Below, in pieces: positions 15,960 through 25,108 of a stretch of DNA of 64,000 nucleotides. Numbering within the stretch: position 1 is the first letter of the stretch; every line of letters begins with the position of its first letter. The notes beneath the pieces are model-generated. The model did no database searches and was not told the DNA's origin. It saw only the letters and a program-made list of their open reading frames with translations. A program made the translations under genes and the position numbers. This DNA comes from Chitinophagaceae bacterium (GTDB lineage Bacteria; Bacteroidota; Bacteroidia; Chitinophagales; Chitinophagaceae): assembly GCA_947454235.1 (NCBI GenBank), contig CANGIY010000003.1, forward strand, positions 186,001 to 250,000. The letters are read 5' to 3'.

Positions 15960-16952
15960 TTATTGGGCGGTTAATTCTTTGTATATCTGCAAATATTGCG
16001 CTGCAATCACCTCGTGTGTATATGGCAGGTTATTCTCGCGCCCCAGCTCCACCAACTGGTTGTAATAAGTGGCGTCTGTGTACAGCCAGTCTATAGCTGC
16101 CCGTATTTCTTCAGGTTTCTGAGGATTCACCAAAGCAGCGGTTTCTCCGGCAACTTCCTTCATGGCTCCTATACCCGATGTAATTACCGGCCTGCCTACT
16201 GCCTGCGCTTCAATGATTGGCATACCAAACCCCTCGTGAAAAGATGCGAAAAATAAGATATCGCACTCAACATAGCGCATATATAGTTCATGGTCGGTTA
16301 GTCCGTTATAAACAGTATACGATACGCCTGCAGCATTAAGTAACTGAAGATCGCTTTCATTCGGGTATGCCACAATATCAATGTGGTATTGCTGGCAGCC
16401 CTTTACTGCGTCCAACAACCCCTTAAGATTTTTATGCGGCCCAGTACCAACCTGTAGAATATGAAACTTATCTCTCCTAGGCATTGGCTGTGTGAACTTA
16501 AAAACGGGTTTAATTGGGTCATGCACCACCCTTATTTTCGATTCAGGCACACCTAGTTCACTCATTACTTTCTCCTTGGTGAAATTAGAAACAACAGTAA
16601 CAATATCTAGATTGAGCAATGGCAGCTTGTACCAAAACCACTTGAAAAACTGGAATCTGATAAAACTCTTTTTCCTGAGATTGGAGTAATGCCCTAGGTC
16701 GTGAATGGTCAGTATATTCTTTCCTTTTTTGAAGCCAATAGCCAGATAATGCACATCCCCGGTTATGTGATTGACATCAGATGTATGCTTGCCTGCTTCG
16801 ATGGTGTTGGCAACGTTTGATTGTGCACTATCGCAGTAAAACGATTTCACGATCACCTTGTCTTTAAGACAATCGCTCACTAAACTAAAAATCCCCTCAA
16901 TAGATAAACCGGTCTTACGCGGCGACCTGTAGAAAAACGTCACGGAAATCAT
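15960..16952 (-). CDS. GT4-family glycosyltransferase (group 1)
   Basis: I place the start at the ATG at 16952 (MISVTFFYRSPRKTGLSIEG, 330 residues), because the in-frame codons to 17009 overlap the purC terminator. The C-terminal domain contains FHILQVGTGPHKNLKGLLDA and SFHEGFGMPIIEAQAVGRPV, an intact GT4 EX7E motif, followed by ITSGIGAMKEVAGETAALVN. It is a retaining glycosyltransferase acting on the cytoplasmic face of the membrane. It is paired with another GT4 gene downstream and transcribed with it. Specificity is unknown. Confidence 0.9.
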   Translation of the reverse strand: MISVTFFYRSPRKTGLSIEGIFSLVSDCLKDKVIVKSFYCDSAQSNVANTIEAGKHTSDVNHITGDVHYLAIGFKKGKNILTIHDLGHYSNLRKKSFIRFQFFKWFWYKLPLLNLDIVTVVSNFTKEKVMSELGVPESKIRVVHDPIKPVFKFTQPMPRRDKFHILQVGTGPHKNLKGLLDAVKGCQQYHIDIVAYPNESDLQLLNAAGVSYTVYNGLTDHELYMRYVECDILFFASFHEGFGMPIIEAQAVGRPVITSGIGAMKEVAGETAALVNPQKPEEIRAAIDWLYTDATYYNQLVELGRENNLPYTHEVIAAQYLQIYKELTAQ

Positions 16953-16979
16953 TACTGACAAAATTAAAACTTCCTGTGG

Positions 16980-17019
16980 CAAAAAGAAACGTTCCCGGCG
17001 CACATACACCGGGAACGTT
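16980..17019 (-). terminator. Intrinsic terminator after purC
   Basis: An 11-bp perfect stem pairs AACGTTCCCGG (16988-16998) with CCGGGAACGTT (17009-17019). On the minus strand it is followed by TTCTTTTT, so it ends purC transcription ahead of the glycosyltransferases. Confidence 0.8.
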
Positions 17020-17042
17020 ATATTTATTGAAGCAAACGTAGA

Positions 17043-17972
17043 TTAAGCGTACTGCGATTTCACTGATTCCAGTGCATCGTTAATGCGGCTCTCCATTTCT
17101 TTAAAGTTCATTTCTTTCTTTACAAATGTTTTTCCTGTCACCACTTCGAAAAGTTCAATGTAACGTTCAGCAATTTGCAATGCGATGTCTTCAGTAATCT
17201 CAGGCATTTTCTGACCTTCTTTACCCTGAAAGCCATTTTCCATCAACCATTCACGAACGAACTCTTTAGAAAGCTGCCTTTGTGGGTCTCCGTTTTTCTG
17301 ACGCTCTTCATAACCGTTCAGGTAGAAATAGCGTGAACTATCAGGCGTATGAATTTCGTCAATAAGGTAAATAGTATCACCAATTTTTCCGAATTCATAT
17401 TTCGTATCAACAAGAATCAGTCCGCGCTCTTTTGCCATGTCACGTCCTCTTTGGAACAAAGCCAACGTGTATTTTTCAAGTTGCACATAGTCGGCTTCTG
17501 AAACCAGACCTGAGCTGATGATTTCTTCTCTCGAAATATCTTCATCGTGACCAACATGTGCTTTTGTAGTTGGGGTGATGATAGGTGCTGCGAAGAAGTC
17601 ATTTTCTTTCATACCATCAGGCATTCTAACACCACACAATTCGCGTTGACCCGATTTGTAGGTACGCCATGCATGACCAGTAAGATTACCCCTTACTACC
17701 ATTTCAACTGCGAAAGGTTCGCACTTGAGACCGATAGTAGTATTAGGAAGTGGTACAGAAATTTTCCAGTTTGGTACGATATCATTGGTTGCATCAAGAA
17801 ACTGAGCAGCAATTTGATTGAGTACTTGTCCTTTGTATGGAATAGGGCGTGGCAACACTACATCGAACGCAGAAATTCTGTCGCTCACAACCATTACCAT
17901 GTATTTGTCGTCGATAGTATAAACGTCGCGAACCTTGCCTTTATAAAAATTGGTTTGTCCGTGGAATTGCAT
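17043..17972 (-). CDS. purC: Phosphoribosylaminoimidazole-succinocarboxamide synthase
   Basis: PurC ligates aspartate to CAIR with ATP to give SAICAR in purine synthesis. From the ATG at 17972 it is 309 residues, opening with [20 protein letters not shown] and [20 protein letters not shown]. Further on it has [20 protein letters not shown], and it also contains the [13 protein letters not shown] signature near residue 215. The in-frame TTG two codons upstream is not needed. A candidate promoter lies about 30 bp ahead and a strong terminator follows, so the gene is probably monocistronic. Confidence 0.96.
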   Translation of the reverse strand: MQFHGQTNFYKGKVRDVYTIDDKYMVMVVSDRISAFDVVLPRPIPYKGQVLNQIAAQFLDATNDIVPNWKISVPLPNTTIGLKCEPFAVEMVVRGNLTGHAWRTYKSGQRELCGVRMPDGMKENDFFAAPIITPTTKAHVGHDEDISREEIISSGLVSEADYVQLEKYTLALFQRGRDMAKERGLILVDTKYEFGKIGDTIYLIDEIHTPDSSRYFYLNGYEERQKNGDPQRQLSKEFVREWLMENGFQGKEGQKMPEITEDIALQIAERYIELFEVVTGKTFVKKEMNFKEMESRINDALESVKSQYA

Positions 17973-18002
17973 AAACAATTTGAGGTTTTAAAAATTGGGG
18001 TG

Positions 18003-18010
18003 CAAAGATA
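18003..18010 (-). promoter_or_regulatory. -7 element for purC
   Basis: TATCTTTG on the minus strand is an exact TAnnTTTG match about 30 bp before the purC ATG. A T-rich TATTTTATCG upstream is a weak -33 region. No purine riboswitch structure is evident. Confidence 0.45.
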
Positions 18011-18097
18011 CTGAAGTCGTTCGATAAAATATAACCGTTATTTATTTGAAAATCTTATAACAAAATAGTGACTTTTCACGCTTTGTTACAGCCCCAA

Positions 18098-18128
18098 ACA
18101 AAAAAAGCTACCCCGCTGAGTGGGTAGC
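18098..18128 (-). terminator. Intrinsic terminator after rpoZ
   Basis: GCTACCC (18107-18113) pairs with GGGTAGC (18122-18128). On the minus strand the stem is followed by seven Ts, directly downstream of the rpoZ stop at 18153. Confidence 0.85.
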
Positions 18129-18152
18129 CCGTAGTTATGTTTTTGAACGACA

Positions 18153-18473
18153 TTATTTCTTTCTGTAATAGATTTTATCGTCGTTAAATTCGCTCAATGC
18201 CTGAAGAGCAGGGTTAGCCATTCTTTCATAGATACGGCTGATTTCGATTTGCTCTTTGTTTTCGTGCACTTCTTCTAGGTTATCAGCATGTACTGAAAAC
18301 TCGTCAAGTTTGCGGTGCAGCTCCTCTTTCATGTTAACAGCAATTTGAGTTGCTCTTCTTGAAACAACAGCAATTGATTCGTAAATGTTGCCGGTCTTTC
18401 CTTTAAGAGCGATAACATCACGCGTCTCAATCAACGGATTTACTGAAGCGAGGGATTTCTTACTTGTGCTCAT
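18153..18473 (-). CDS. rpoZ: DNA-directed RNA polymerase subunit omega (Bacteroidota type)
   Basis: The 106-residue protein contains GNIYESIAVVSRRATQIAV (about residues 28-46), which corresponds to the conserved omega helix that clamps the beta-prime C-terminus. The rest is a charged helical region typical of Bacteroidota omega proteins and longer than the E. coli form. Omega assists polymerase assembly and, in some bacteria, (p)ppGpp binding. Its start overlaps the end of the bamD reading frame by 14 bp, so the two are translated from one message. A terminator follows. Confidence 0.88.
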   Translation of the reverse strand: MSTSKKSLASVNPLIETRDVIALKGKTGNIYESIAVVSRRATQIAVNMKEELHRKLDEFSVHADNLEEVHENKEQIEISRIYERMANPALQALSEFNDDKIYYRKK

Positions 18474-19275
18474 CGCGTATTTTTTTAATTTTATTGTTAG
18501 CTTCTGTGTTTAATTTATCAGCGTCCTCTATGTACTTCGACTTAGGATAGCTGTCTTTCAAATCTCTGAACGAACTAATTGCACTAGCATAACGCTCTTC
18601 CTGTTTTTCAGGCACGCTCGCATCGGCATATTTCGTCCACGACTTTTGAATCATATATAAATAGTAATCGCAGTTAGGCGACTCCGGGTAATCTCTCAAA
18701 ACGCTCTTGTATGCTACAGTTGCAGCTTTATATTGCCCAATGTTGAAATACAATTTAGCAGCATCAGCAGCCTTATTTTCAAGCTTGCGGTGCATTTCGT
18801 CAATATAACCATTAGCCTCCGCAGCTCTGGCCGACTTCGGATACCTGTCGGTGTATGACTGCAATGCTTCGAGTGCCTTAGTAGAATTTGTTTGATCGAG
18901 CGTATAACGTGGCGAGTTTTTATACATGCATACCGCAGCCATAAACTCACACTCTTCTGCTTGTTTGCTAGAAGGGAATAATTCAGTAAAATTCTTGAAA
19001 TAATATGAAGCGAACAGATAGTCTTTCATGTAAAAGTAAGTGTACGCATACTTAAAGTAAAGAGCCTCATAGTTCCTGGTGCTCTTCATAATTGGCATCA
19101 AATCTTTATAGAGGTCGTTGGCATGCGCAAACTCTTTTTTATCAAAATACTCGTTTGCCTTCGTCAACTTAAAGTTCACGTCGCTACTTTTCTTAACAGT
19201 CTCAAACTTGCTACAAGAGCCAAGTGAGACCATCATGATTAGAATATATATAGAATACCTTGATACAATTCGCAT
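18460..19275 (-). CDS. bamD: Outer membrane assembly lipoprotein BamD (YfiO family)
   Basis: From the ATG at 19275 the protein has 271 residues, with a lipoprotein signal peptide ending LGSC (lipidated Cys21). TPR-like repeats follow: FKLTKANEYFDKKEFAHAND, YFKYAYTYFYMKDYLFASYY, YFNIGQYKAATVAYKSVLRD and ASAISSFRDLKDSYPKSKYI. BamD is the essential partner of BamA in inserting beta-barrel proteins into the outer membrane. Longer in-frame starts (to 19440) would place the signal peptide internally and are rejected. An exact TAnnTTTG element lies 11 bp upstream. rpoZ overlaps its 3' end. Confidence 0.9.
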   Translation of the reverse strand: MRIVSRYSIYILIMMVSLGSCSKFETVKKSSDVNFKLTKANEYFDKKEFAHANDLYKDLMPIMKSTRNYEALYFKYAYTYFYMKDYLFASYYFKNFTELFPSSKQAEECEFMAAVCMYKNSPRYTLDQTNSTKALEALQSYTDRYPKSARAAEANGYIDEMHRKLENKAADAAKLYFNIGQYKAATVAYKSVLRDYPESPNCDYYLYMIQKSWTKYADASVPEKQEERYASAISSFRDLKDSYPKSKYIEDADKLNTEANNKIKKIRDEHK

Positions 19276-19285
19276 ATAAGGGCAA

Positions 19286-19293
19286 CAAAGGTA
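19286..19293 (-). promoter_or_regulatory. -7 element of the bamD-rpoZ promoter
   Basis: TACCTTTG on the minus strand matches TAnnTTTG exactly and ends 11 bp before the ATG at 19275, implying a very short leader. A clear -33 element is not visible. Confidence 0.5.
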
Positions 19294-19430
19294 AATTAAA
19301 AAAGTGATAGTACGTGATGCCATATTGAAAAACTTCGTTAAAGAAGCCCGAAAAACAAGGGGCAAAAGCGCACCGAATGAGGGGTGAAAATGCAAAGAAG
19401 TTTTCAACATTCTGGGGCAAACCCACAAAG

Positions 19431-19559
19431 TTACCCACAACGTACATATAATTTACCGCAATACACAAATCAATACCTAACAACCGACTACGAAATTACA
19501 TTATCAACAATGTGTATTACTCGCTGTTGATTTACAGCACTTAAAGCGCGCTATCCACA
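19431..19559 (+). promoter_or_regulatory. Cluster of three near-consensus DnaA boxes upstream of the dcw operon
   Basis: TTACCCACA (19431-19439), TTATCAACA (19501-19509) and CTATCCACA (19551-19559) each differ by one base from TTATCCACA, and all have the same orientation. They lie in the 477-bp bamD/mraZ intergenic region. No dnaA, dnaN or obvious unwinding element accompanies them, so they are read as possible regulatory sites rather than an origin. Confidence 0.35.
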
Positions 19560-19667
19560 ATGCATGTATTAGTTATTAACATTTTCGAGCATAAGCACCC
19601 ATTTCACACACCCCTTCAGAGGCGCTCGGGCAACCAATTTTTCACTGAAATGCATTTATTTTGTAAA

Positions 19668-19706
19668 AAAGTGGCGAAAAAGGGCGGAAAGTGGTTGAAA
19701 AGAGCA
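19668..19706 (+). promoter_or_regulatory. Candidate MraZ operator repeats
   Basis: AAAGTGGCG (19668), AAAGGGCGG (19679), AAAGTGGTT (19688) and a degenerate AAAGAGC (19699) form direct repeats spaced 9-11 bp, ending about 50 bp before the mraZ ATG. MraZ is known to bind short G-rich direct repeats at its own promoter with about 10-bp spacing. A TATTTTG near 19657 could be the promoter -7 element. Confidence 0.5.
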
Positions 19707-19752
19707 AAAAACCTCAAAATCATCTGTTTCCCTCCTCGCAAACAACAGTAAA

Positions 19753-20226
19753 ATGAAAAAGTTCAGAGGTTTATATGATGCTACATTGGACGGTAAGGGC
19801 CGAATGGTCCTTCCTGCGCCTGTACGCAAAATGTTACCTGAAGACTTCGATAAAACGTTCATGATACTGGAAGGACTCGATGGCAACCTGCGCTTGTACA
19901 TGCGTAGCACATGGGAGCCTGAGGCTGACAGGATTGACAACCTGCCAGACGGCGACAACAAATTGCGCCAATACAAGTTCATGTTCCTAAGTGCCAACGA
20001 AATTGAGTTGGACACCCAGGATCGCATATCGATTCCAAAGTTGTTGCAAGATTGTGCCAGCATAAAAAAAGAAATTGTCATTCAGGGGTGGGGCGACCAC
20101 TTCCTGTTATGGGACAAAGAAGCATATAATAACTACAGAACTAAGAGCTCTGAAAATTATAGTGATAACGCCACGTTTGTCTTACACAATTATCCTTACA
20201 AAGATAAAGAAGTAAACCATGCTTGA
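19753..20226 (+). CDS. mraZ: Transcriptional regulator MraZ
   Basis: The 157-residue protein contains the two AbrB-like half-domains of MraZ: YDATLDGKGRMVLPAPVRKM at residues ~7-26 and ELDTQDRISIPKLLQDC near residue 85. MraZ forms rings that bind repeats ahead of its own gene and represses the dcw operon. Here it heads that operon, and repeat sites of the right type lie just upstream. Its end overlaps rsmH by 8 bp, a sign of translational coupling. The start is well defined by the MKKFRGLYDATLDG opening. Confidence 0.96.
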   Translation: MKKFRGLYDATLDGKGRMVLPAPVRKMLPEDFDKTFMILEGLDGNLRLYMRSTWEPEADRIDNLPDGDNKLRQYKFMFLSANEIELDTQDRISIPKLLQDCASIKKEIVIQGWGDHFLLWDKEAYNNYRTKSSENYSDNATFVLHNYPYKDKEVNHA

Positions 20227-21109
20227 GCAAAATAGTTATCACACCACAGTTCTTTTAAATGAAGCAGTTGACGGACTGAACATTAAGGAAGACGGCACTT
20301 ATGTTGATGCAACATTTGGTGGCGGTGGTCACAGTGCCCTTATACTCTCTCGCCTGGGAGCTAAGGGTCGCCTGATTGCCTTTGACCAGGACGCAGACGC
20401 ATGGCGCAACAAACCTGATGACGACCGACTGATTGCGGTGACAGAGAATTTCAGATACCTGAAAAGGTTTTTGAGACTCCACAACGCAACGCAGGTTGAT
20501 GGTATCGTTGCCGACCTTGGTGTGAGTTCATGGCAATTCGACACTCCTGAAAGAGGTTTCTCTATCAGGTTCGACGGGCCGTTGGATATGAGGATGGATC
20601 AGCGCGCAGAACTTACAGCAGCCGACATCATCAAAACCTATTCTGAACAAAAGCTGCATCAGCTTTTTGAACAGTACGGCGAGGTACGCAACTCAAAGCA
20701 ACTGGCGACACACATAGTTAGCCAGCGCAAAGCGATGAAAATTGCGACTATCAACAGCTTCAAAACAATGATTGGGCCGGTAATTAAGGGTTTACCACAC
20801 AAATATCTGGCTCAGGTGTTTCAGGCACTCAGAATAGAAGTAAACGGAGAGCTTGAGGTGCTGAAAGATTTGTTACAACAAGCGTCACAAAGTCTTAAGC
20901 CGGGCGGTAGGTTATCGGTAATCACCTTCCACTCAATTGAAGACAGAATTGTGAAGCAGTATGTAAAAAGAGGAACATGGGATGAGCATGAAGAAGCACG
21001 CCCCACCCTCAAGGCCATAAACCCTAAACCAATTGAAGCTTCGAAAGAAGAAGTAAAAAGGAATTCACGCTCTGCGAGCGCAAAATTGAGAGTAGCTGAA
21101 AAAATATGA
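20219..21109 (+). CDS. rsmH: 16S rRNA (cytosine(1402)-N(4))-methyltransferase
   Basis: RsmH (MraW) methylates N4 of C1402 in the 16S rRNA decoding centre using SAM. This 296-residue protein starts with HTTVLLNEAVDGL and has the SAM-binding motif YVDATFGGGGHSALILS near residue 27. It also carries the family segments GIVADLGVSSWQFDTPERGF and LKPGGRLSVITFHSIEDRIV, and ends KRNSRSASAKLRVAEKI. It overlaps both neighbours (8 bp with mraZ, 4 bp with ftsL), as in a tightly coupled dcw operon. Confidence 0.97.
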   Translation: MLEQNSYHTTVLLNEAVDGLNIKEDGTYVDATFGGGGHSALILSRLGAKGRLIAFDQDADAWRNKPDDDRLIAVTENFRYLKRFLRLHNATQVDGIVADLGVSSWQFDTPERGFSIRFDGPLDMRMDQRAELTAADIIKTYSEQKLHQLFEQYGEVRNSKQLATHIVSQRKAMKIATINSFKTMIGPVIKGLPHKYLAQVFQALRIEVNGELEVLKDLLQQASQSLKPGGRLSVITFHSIEDRIVKQYVKRGTWDEHEEARPTLKAINPKPIEASKEEVKRNSRSASAKLRVAEKI

Positions 21110-21459
21110 GTACTGAAAAAAACATACAATCAAAAGAACCCGTAAGCCCTGCGCAACAGGTGAAAGCCGATTGGCGTGCGTTGGTGGAGGCGTTCTCGTA
21201 CAAGGCTATAGTAAATAACCTGCCATACCTGGGTTATTTGGCTTTGTTGTGTGTGTTGTATATAGGTAATAGCCACAAAGCCATTACCCTTCAATCTGAA
21301 ATCAATCAGGAAAACAAAAACCTGAAAGAACTAGGCTGGAAGTATAAAGACAGAAAATCGGAACTCCTGCGCGTTAAAACGCAGTCCAACATAGGGCATT
21401 ATGCCGCACGTGTCGGATTGCACTCTTACATAAATCCCGCTTACAAAATTACCAAATAA
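21106..21459 (+). CDS. ftsL: FtsL-like divisome protein
   Basis: This is a 117-residue bitopic protein: a ~40-residue cytoplasmic N-terminus, one membrane helix (residues ~42-60, LPYLGYLALLCVLYIGN) and a periplasmic coiled coil (LQSEINQENKNLKELGWKYK). FtsL proteins diverge strongly, so the call rests on size, topology and position between rsmH and ftsI. It would pair with FtsB/DivIC and FtsQ to activate septal peptidoglycan synthesis by FtsW-FtsI. Its ATG overlaps the rsmH stop (ATGA). Confidence 0.85.
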   Translation: MSTEKNIQSKEPVSPAQQVKADWRALVEAFSYKAIVNNLPYLGYLALLCVLYIGNSHKAITLQSEINQENKNLKELGWKYKDRKSELLRVKTQSNIGHYAARVGLHSYINPAYKITK

Positions 21460-21535
21460 AGAAATTTCACTAACCCATTAAACACAACTAACCAACCTCC
21501 GGGAACTTTTTCGTTCGCTTCAAAAAATTTTAGTC

Positions 21536-23638
21536 ATGAGTAAGGCCGTCAATAAAGATATAAGGTATAGGGTCTATTTGACATTCTCAGGCATCTGCCT
21601 GTTTGGGCTTATTATTATTTCTAAAGCTGCATGGATTCAAATCAAAGAAGGCAAGTCGTTACATGACAAGGCTGTTGAATTGAACACCCGTTACAAGTAT
21701 GATACGATTGCTCCCGAAAGAGGCAACATCTACACTGAAGACGGTACCCTGCTCTGCTCGTCAGTCCCTGAGTTTGAGTGTGGTATCGACTTCACTGTAA
21801 TTAACCCCGACACTTTCAAGTATAAACTTGATTCCCTTTGCTTTAGCCTGTCTACCCTGTTCGGAAAACCAGCCAATGAGTATCAGGAAGAATTTGAACA
21901 CGCTTTCAATAAGAAGCTCAGATACTACCCTTTGGCTTCCAAACTCACCTTTTCACAGTACGACACACTTCGTAGGTTCCCCATATTCAGAATGAGCAAA
22001 AATGTGGGTGGCTTAATCGTTCACCGTACTGAAAAACGTGACCCTCCATACAAAGGTCTTGCATTCAGGACATTGGGTATTTATAAACCAGATACAAACA
22101 GTAGCGGTCTTGAAGGCTTCTACGACGAAGACCTTACAGGTGAATATGGCACATGCGAGTCTCAGAAGTCTGCCGCAGGATGGATACCAGTTGAAGGCAC
22201 TGAAGTTGAGCCTGAAAACGGTAAAGACCTCGTTACAACTATCGATATAGGTATACAGGAAGTAGCTGAAAAAGCCCTGATGGGTGCACTTCAAGATAAA
22301 AAAGGCGACTGGGGTACATGTATTGTCATGGAAACTGCGACCGGAAAAATAAGGGCGTTGGCAAATTTAGGCTTGCAGTCTCAGGACGGCAAGTATGTTG
22401 AAAACCTCAACTATGCCCTCACTCCAACCGAACCGGGCTCTACATTTAAGATGATGACCCTGTTGTCGTTGTTGAATGATAAGCTGATTAACGTTGATGA
22501 TAAGGTGGACCCTCAACATGGTCTTGTTTATTTTGGCCCAGACAAAATGGAGGACACGCACCCTGTTGATACCCCTTTACCTATTTGGCAGGCATACGCA
22601 CTTTCAAGCAACTGCGCGATGGCATTGCTTGCTAATAAACACTACAAAAACAATCCGGGCAGGTTCGTTAAGCACCTCACCGACATGATGCTTGATACGG
22701 TTACTTTCATTGACCTACCGGGCGAGAAAAAAGGAAAAATCAATAAAAAAACAAACAAGTGGGGGGCAAGCACTCTGCCTTGGATGGCTACAGGTTACGG
22801 CATTGCCATTACCCCAATGCAAACATGCATGATGTACAATGCAGTAGCTAATAACGGAAAAATGATGAAACCTTACCTTGTAAGTTCTATCAAAGAATAC
22901 GGTAAGGAAGTAAAAAATATTGAACCAACTGTGTTGATTGAACGCATCGGCGACTCATCGACAATAACGCAACTCAAAAAATGTATGCGCGCAGTACTTA
23001 CCGATGGAACCGCCAAATCAATTGAATCGCCGTTTTATTCAATTGCAGGAAAAACTGGTACAGCCAAAGTTGCCGATGGTCCTATCAAGTATTCCGACAA
23101 AGTTTATCAAGGTTCTTTCGTTGGTTTCATTCCGGCTGAAAGTCCTAAGTACACCATTTGTGTAGTGGTACGCACGCAAAAAGGCGCAACTGCTCACTAC
23201 GGTATTGATCTCGCGGCCCCGGTGTTCAAAAAAGTAGCCGACAAAATTTTCAATGCCAATATCGGTTCATGGGCGGCACCACTCGATAGTATGGCAAGGA
23301 ATGGTAGCGGACGATTCAACTCGTTGTATGCGACGGCTGAAAACTACAGAATATTGCTTTCAGGCGTAGGCAGAAATGTACCTATTCCACAGGACCCCAA
23401 TGACTCACTGATGAATTTGCATCAGGATTCAACAAGAAGAATTTCTATTAAACCTTCAGGCATTTCAAAATACATAGTGCCCGACGTAAAGGGCATGGCG
23501 TTAAAAGATGCCATATTCATACTGGAAACATCAGGACTCAGGGTACGAATAATTGGCAGAGGAAAAGTTCAAAACCAATCGATGGAGCCTGGAACCAAAG
23601 TAATTAAAGGTCAAAACATAACAATATCATTGAGCTAA
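21536..23638 (+). CDS. ftsI: Septal transpeptidase FtsI (PBP3-like) with C-terminal PASTA domain
   Basis: The 700-residue protein has an N-terminal membrane anchor (~residues 12-30), a PBP dimerisation domain beginning around DTIAPERGNIYTEDGTLL, and a class B transpeptidase domain. The catalytic motifs are complete: S302-T-F-K (PGSTFKMM), S357-S-N (ALSSNCAM) and K506-T-G (AGKTGTAK). The last ~60 residues form one PASTA domain (YIVPDVKGMALKDAIFILE), as found in many Bacteroidota and Gram-positive division PBPs but not in E. coli FtsI. It cross-links septal peptidoglycan with FtsW. Its stop overlaps the murE ATG (TAATG). Confidence 0.96.
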   Translation: MSKAVNKDIRYRVYLTFSGICLFGLIIISKAAWIQIKEGKSLHDKAVELNTRYKYDTIAPERGNIYTEDGTLLCSSVPEFECGIDFTVINPDTFKYKLDSLCFSLSTLFGKPANEYQEEFEHAFNKKLRYYPLASKLTFSQYDTLRRFPIFRMSKNVGGLIVHRTEKRDPPYKGLAFRTLGIYKPDTNSSGLEGFYDEDLTGEYGTCESQKSAAGWIPVEGTEVEPENGKDLVTTIDIGIQEVAEKALMGALQDKKGDWGTCIVMETATGKIRALANLGLQSQDGKYVENLNYALTPTEPGSTFKMMTLLSLLNDKLINVDDKVDPQHGLVYFGPDKMEDTHPVDTPLPIWQAYALSSNCAMALLANKHYKNNPGRFVKHLTDMMLDTVTFIDLPGEKKGKINKKTNKWGASTLPWMATGYGIAITPMQTCMMYNAVANNGKMMKPYLVSSIKEYGKEVKNIEPTVLIERIGDSSTITQLKKCMRAVLTDGTAKSIESPFYSIAGKTGTAKVADGPIKYSDKVYQGSFVGFIPAESPKYTICVVVRTQKGATAHYGIDLAAPVFKKVADKIFNANIGSWAAPLDSMARNGSGRFNSLYATAENYRILLSGVGRNVPIPQDPNDSLMNLHQDSTRRISIKPSGISKYIVPDVKGMALKDAIFILETSGLRVRIIGRGKVQNQSMEPGTKVIKGQNITISLS

Positions 23639-25101
23639 TGAGCGCATTGAAATACATATTAGATCACATCAATCCGGTTAAAGTAATCGGTTCAAATCAA
23701 CTTGAGGTGAACGGACTTGCCATCAACTCTAAGTTGGTGCAGCCGGGCTATGTATTCGTTGCACTCAAAGGCACCAATGTAGATGGACACAAGTTTATTG
23801 CCAACGCTATCGAATTGGGCGCAACTGTTGTTGTTTGTGAAAACATACCTGCCGATACCGGTAATGCTACATTCGTTCAGGTGAAAGACTGTTCATTGGC
23901 TGCGGGTCTTGCTGCCGATGCGTTTTACAACCACCCATCGAGCAAAATGAGAGTGGTAGGCGTTACCGGCACTAATGGTAAAACCACCACAGCAACACTA
24001 CTATATCAGCTCTACCAACAAGCAGGATTCAAAACTGGGCTCATCAGCACTGTTCAGAATCATATTGATACACAGGTTTTGGAGTCAACCCACACAACAC
24101 CTGATGCTATCTCTGTTCAATCGCTGTTGGCGAAAATGGCGGAAGCCGGTTGTGAATATGTATTCATGGAAGTATCGTCGCACGCAGTTCACCAGAACCG
24201 TATTGCAGGAATCGTGTTTGCAGGAGGTATTTTCACCAATATCACCCGCGACCACCTCGACTATCACAAGACATTTGATGAATACATCAGGGTTAAGAAA
24301 CAATTCTTCGACAACCTGCCTTCATCAGCATTTGCACTTACCAATATCGATGACAAACGCGGCATGGTGATGTTGCAGAATACCAATGCACTCAAGCAAC
24401 GCTACAGCCTTCGCGAGCCGGCAGAGTTCAAAGGACGCATTATCGAAAATGCACTCAATGGACTTTACATGCAGGTAAACGGTGTTGAAACCCACTTTAG
24501 GATGACTGGCACCTTCAATGCCTACAACTTATTGGCGGTTTATGGCACTGCTGTATTACTTGGCATGGACAAAACCGAGGCACTTACAATACTGAGTAAC
24601 TTAACAGGTGCGTCTGGTCGTTTTGAAACGTTTATGTCGCCTGTTGACAAGGTTTTGGGTATTGTGGACTACGCTCATACCCCCGATGCACTTTTGAATG
24701 TATTGGCGACAGTCAACCAAATGAAAGTGCATGGTCAAACCGTGATTTGCATTGCAGGTTGTGGCGGCGACCGTGACCCTGGCAAACGCCCTTTGATGGC
24801 AGAAGCGGCTGCGACTCACAGCGACAAGCTCATTATGACTTCAGACAATCCGCGCTCGGAAGACCCTGAAGAAATTTTGAACCAAATGGAAGCGGGTTTG
24901 TCAAGCGCATTGAAAAGAAAAACACTGAGGATTACCGACAGAAGAGAAGCAATAAAAGTTGCATGCTCGCTGGCAAAACCAGGCGACATTATTGTTATAG
25001 CGGGAAAAGGTCACGAAACATACCAGGAGATCAAGGGCGTAAAGCATCACTTTGACGACCGCGAAGTACTTACTCAAACATTTCAAACATTAAACATCTA
25101 G
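23638..25101 (+). CDS. murE: UDP-N-acetylmuramoyl-L-alanyl-D-glutamate-2,6-diaminopimelate ligase
   Basis: MurE adds the third stem-peptide residue to UDP-MurNAc-Ala-Glu. The 487-residue protein has the Mur-ligase ATP loop [15 protein letters not shown] near residue 110 and the middle-domain [12 protein letters not shown] and [14 protein letters not shown]. The C-terminal [11 protein letters not shown] motif around residue 403 is the signature for meso-diaminopimelate rather than lysine. The peptidoglycan is therefore predicted to be DAP-type. It is translationally coupled to ftsI and lies 7 bp before mraY. Confidence 0.97.
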   Translation: MSALKYILDHINPVKVIGSNQLEVNGLAINSKLVQPGYVFVALKGTNVDGHKFIANAIELGATVVVCENIPADTGNATFVQVKDCSLAAGLAADAFYNHPSSKMRVVGVTGTNGKTTTATLLYQLYQQAGFKTGLISTVQNHIDTQVLESTHTTPDAISVQSLLAKMAEAGCEYVFMEVSSHAVHQNRIAGIVFAGGIFTNITRDHLDYHKTFDEYIRVKKQFFDNLPSSAFALTNIDDKRGMVMLQNTNALKQRYSLREPAEFKGRIIENALNGLYMQVNGVETHFRMTGTFNAYNLLAVYGTAVLLGMDKTEALTILSNLTGASGRFETFMSPVDKVLGIVDYAHTPDALLNVLATVNQMKVHGQTVICIAGCGGDRDPGKRPLMAEAAATHSDKLIMTSDNPRSEDPEEILNQMEAGLSSALKRKTLRITDRREAIKVACSLAKPGDIIVIAGKGHETYQEIKGVKHHFDDREVLTQTFQTLNI

Positions 25102-25108
25102 TTGCCCG

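Noticed and set aside
19276-19752. Replication origin at the DnaA-like boxes
   Set aside because: Only three imperfect boxes, with no dnaA, dnaN, gidA or clear unwinding element nearby; a regulatory reading is more economical.
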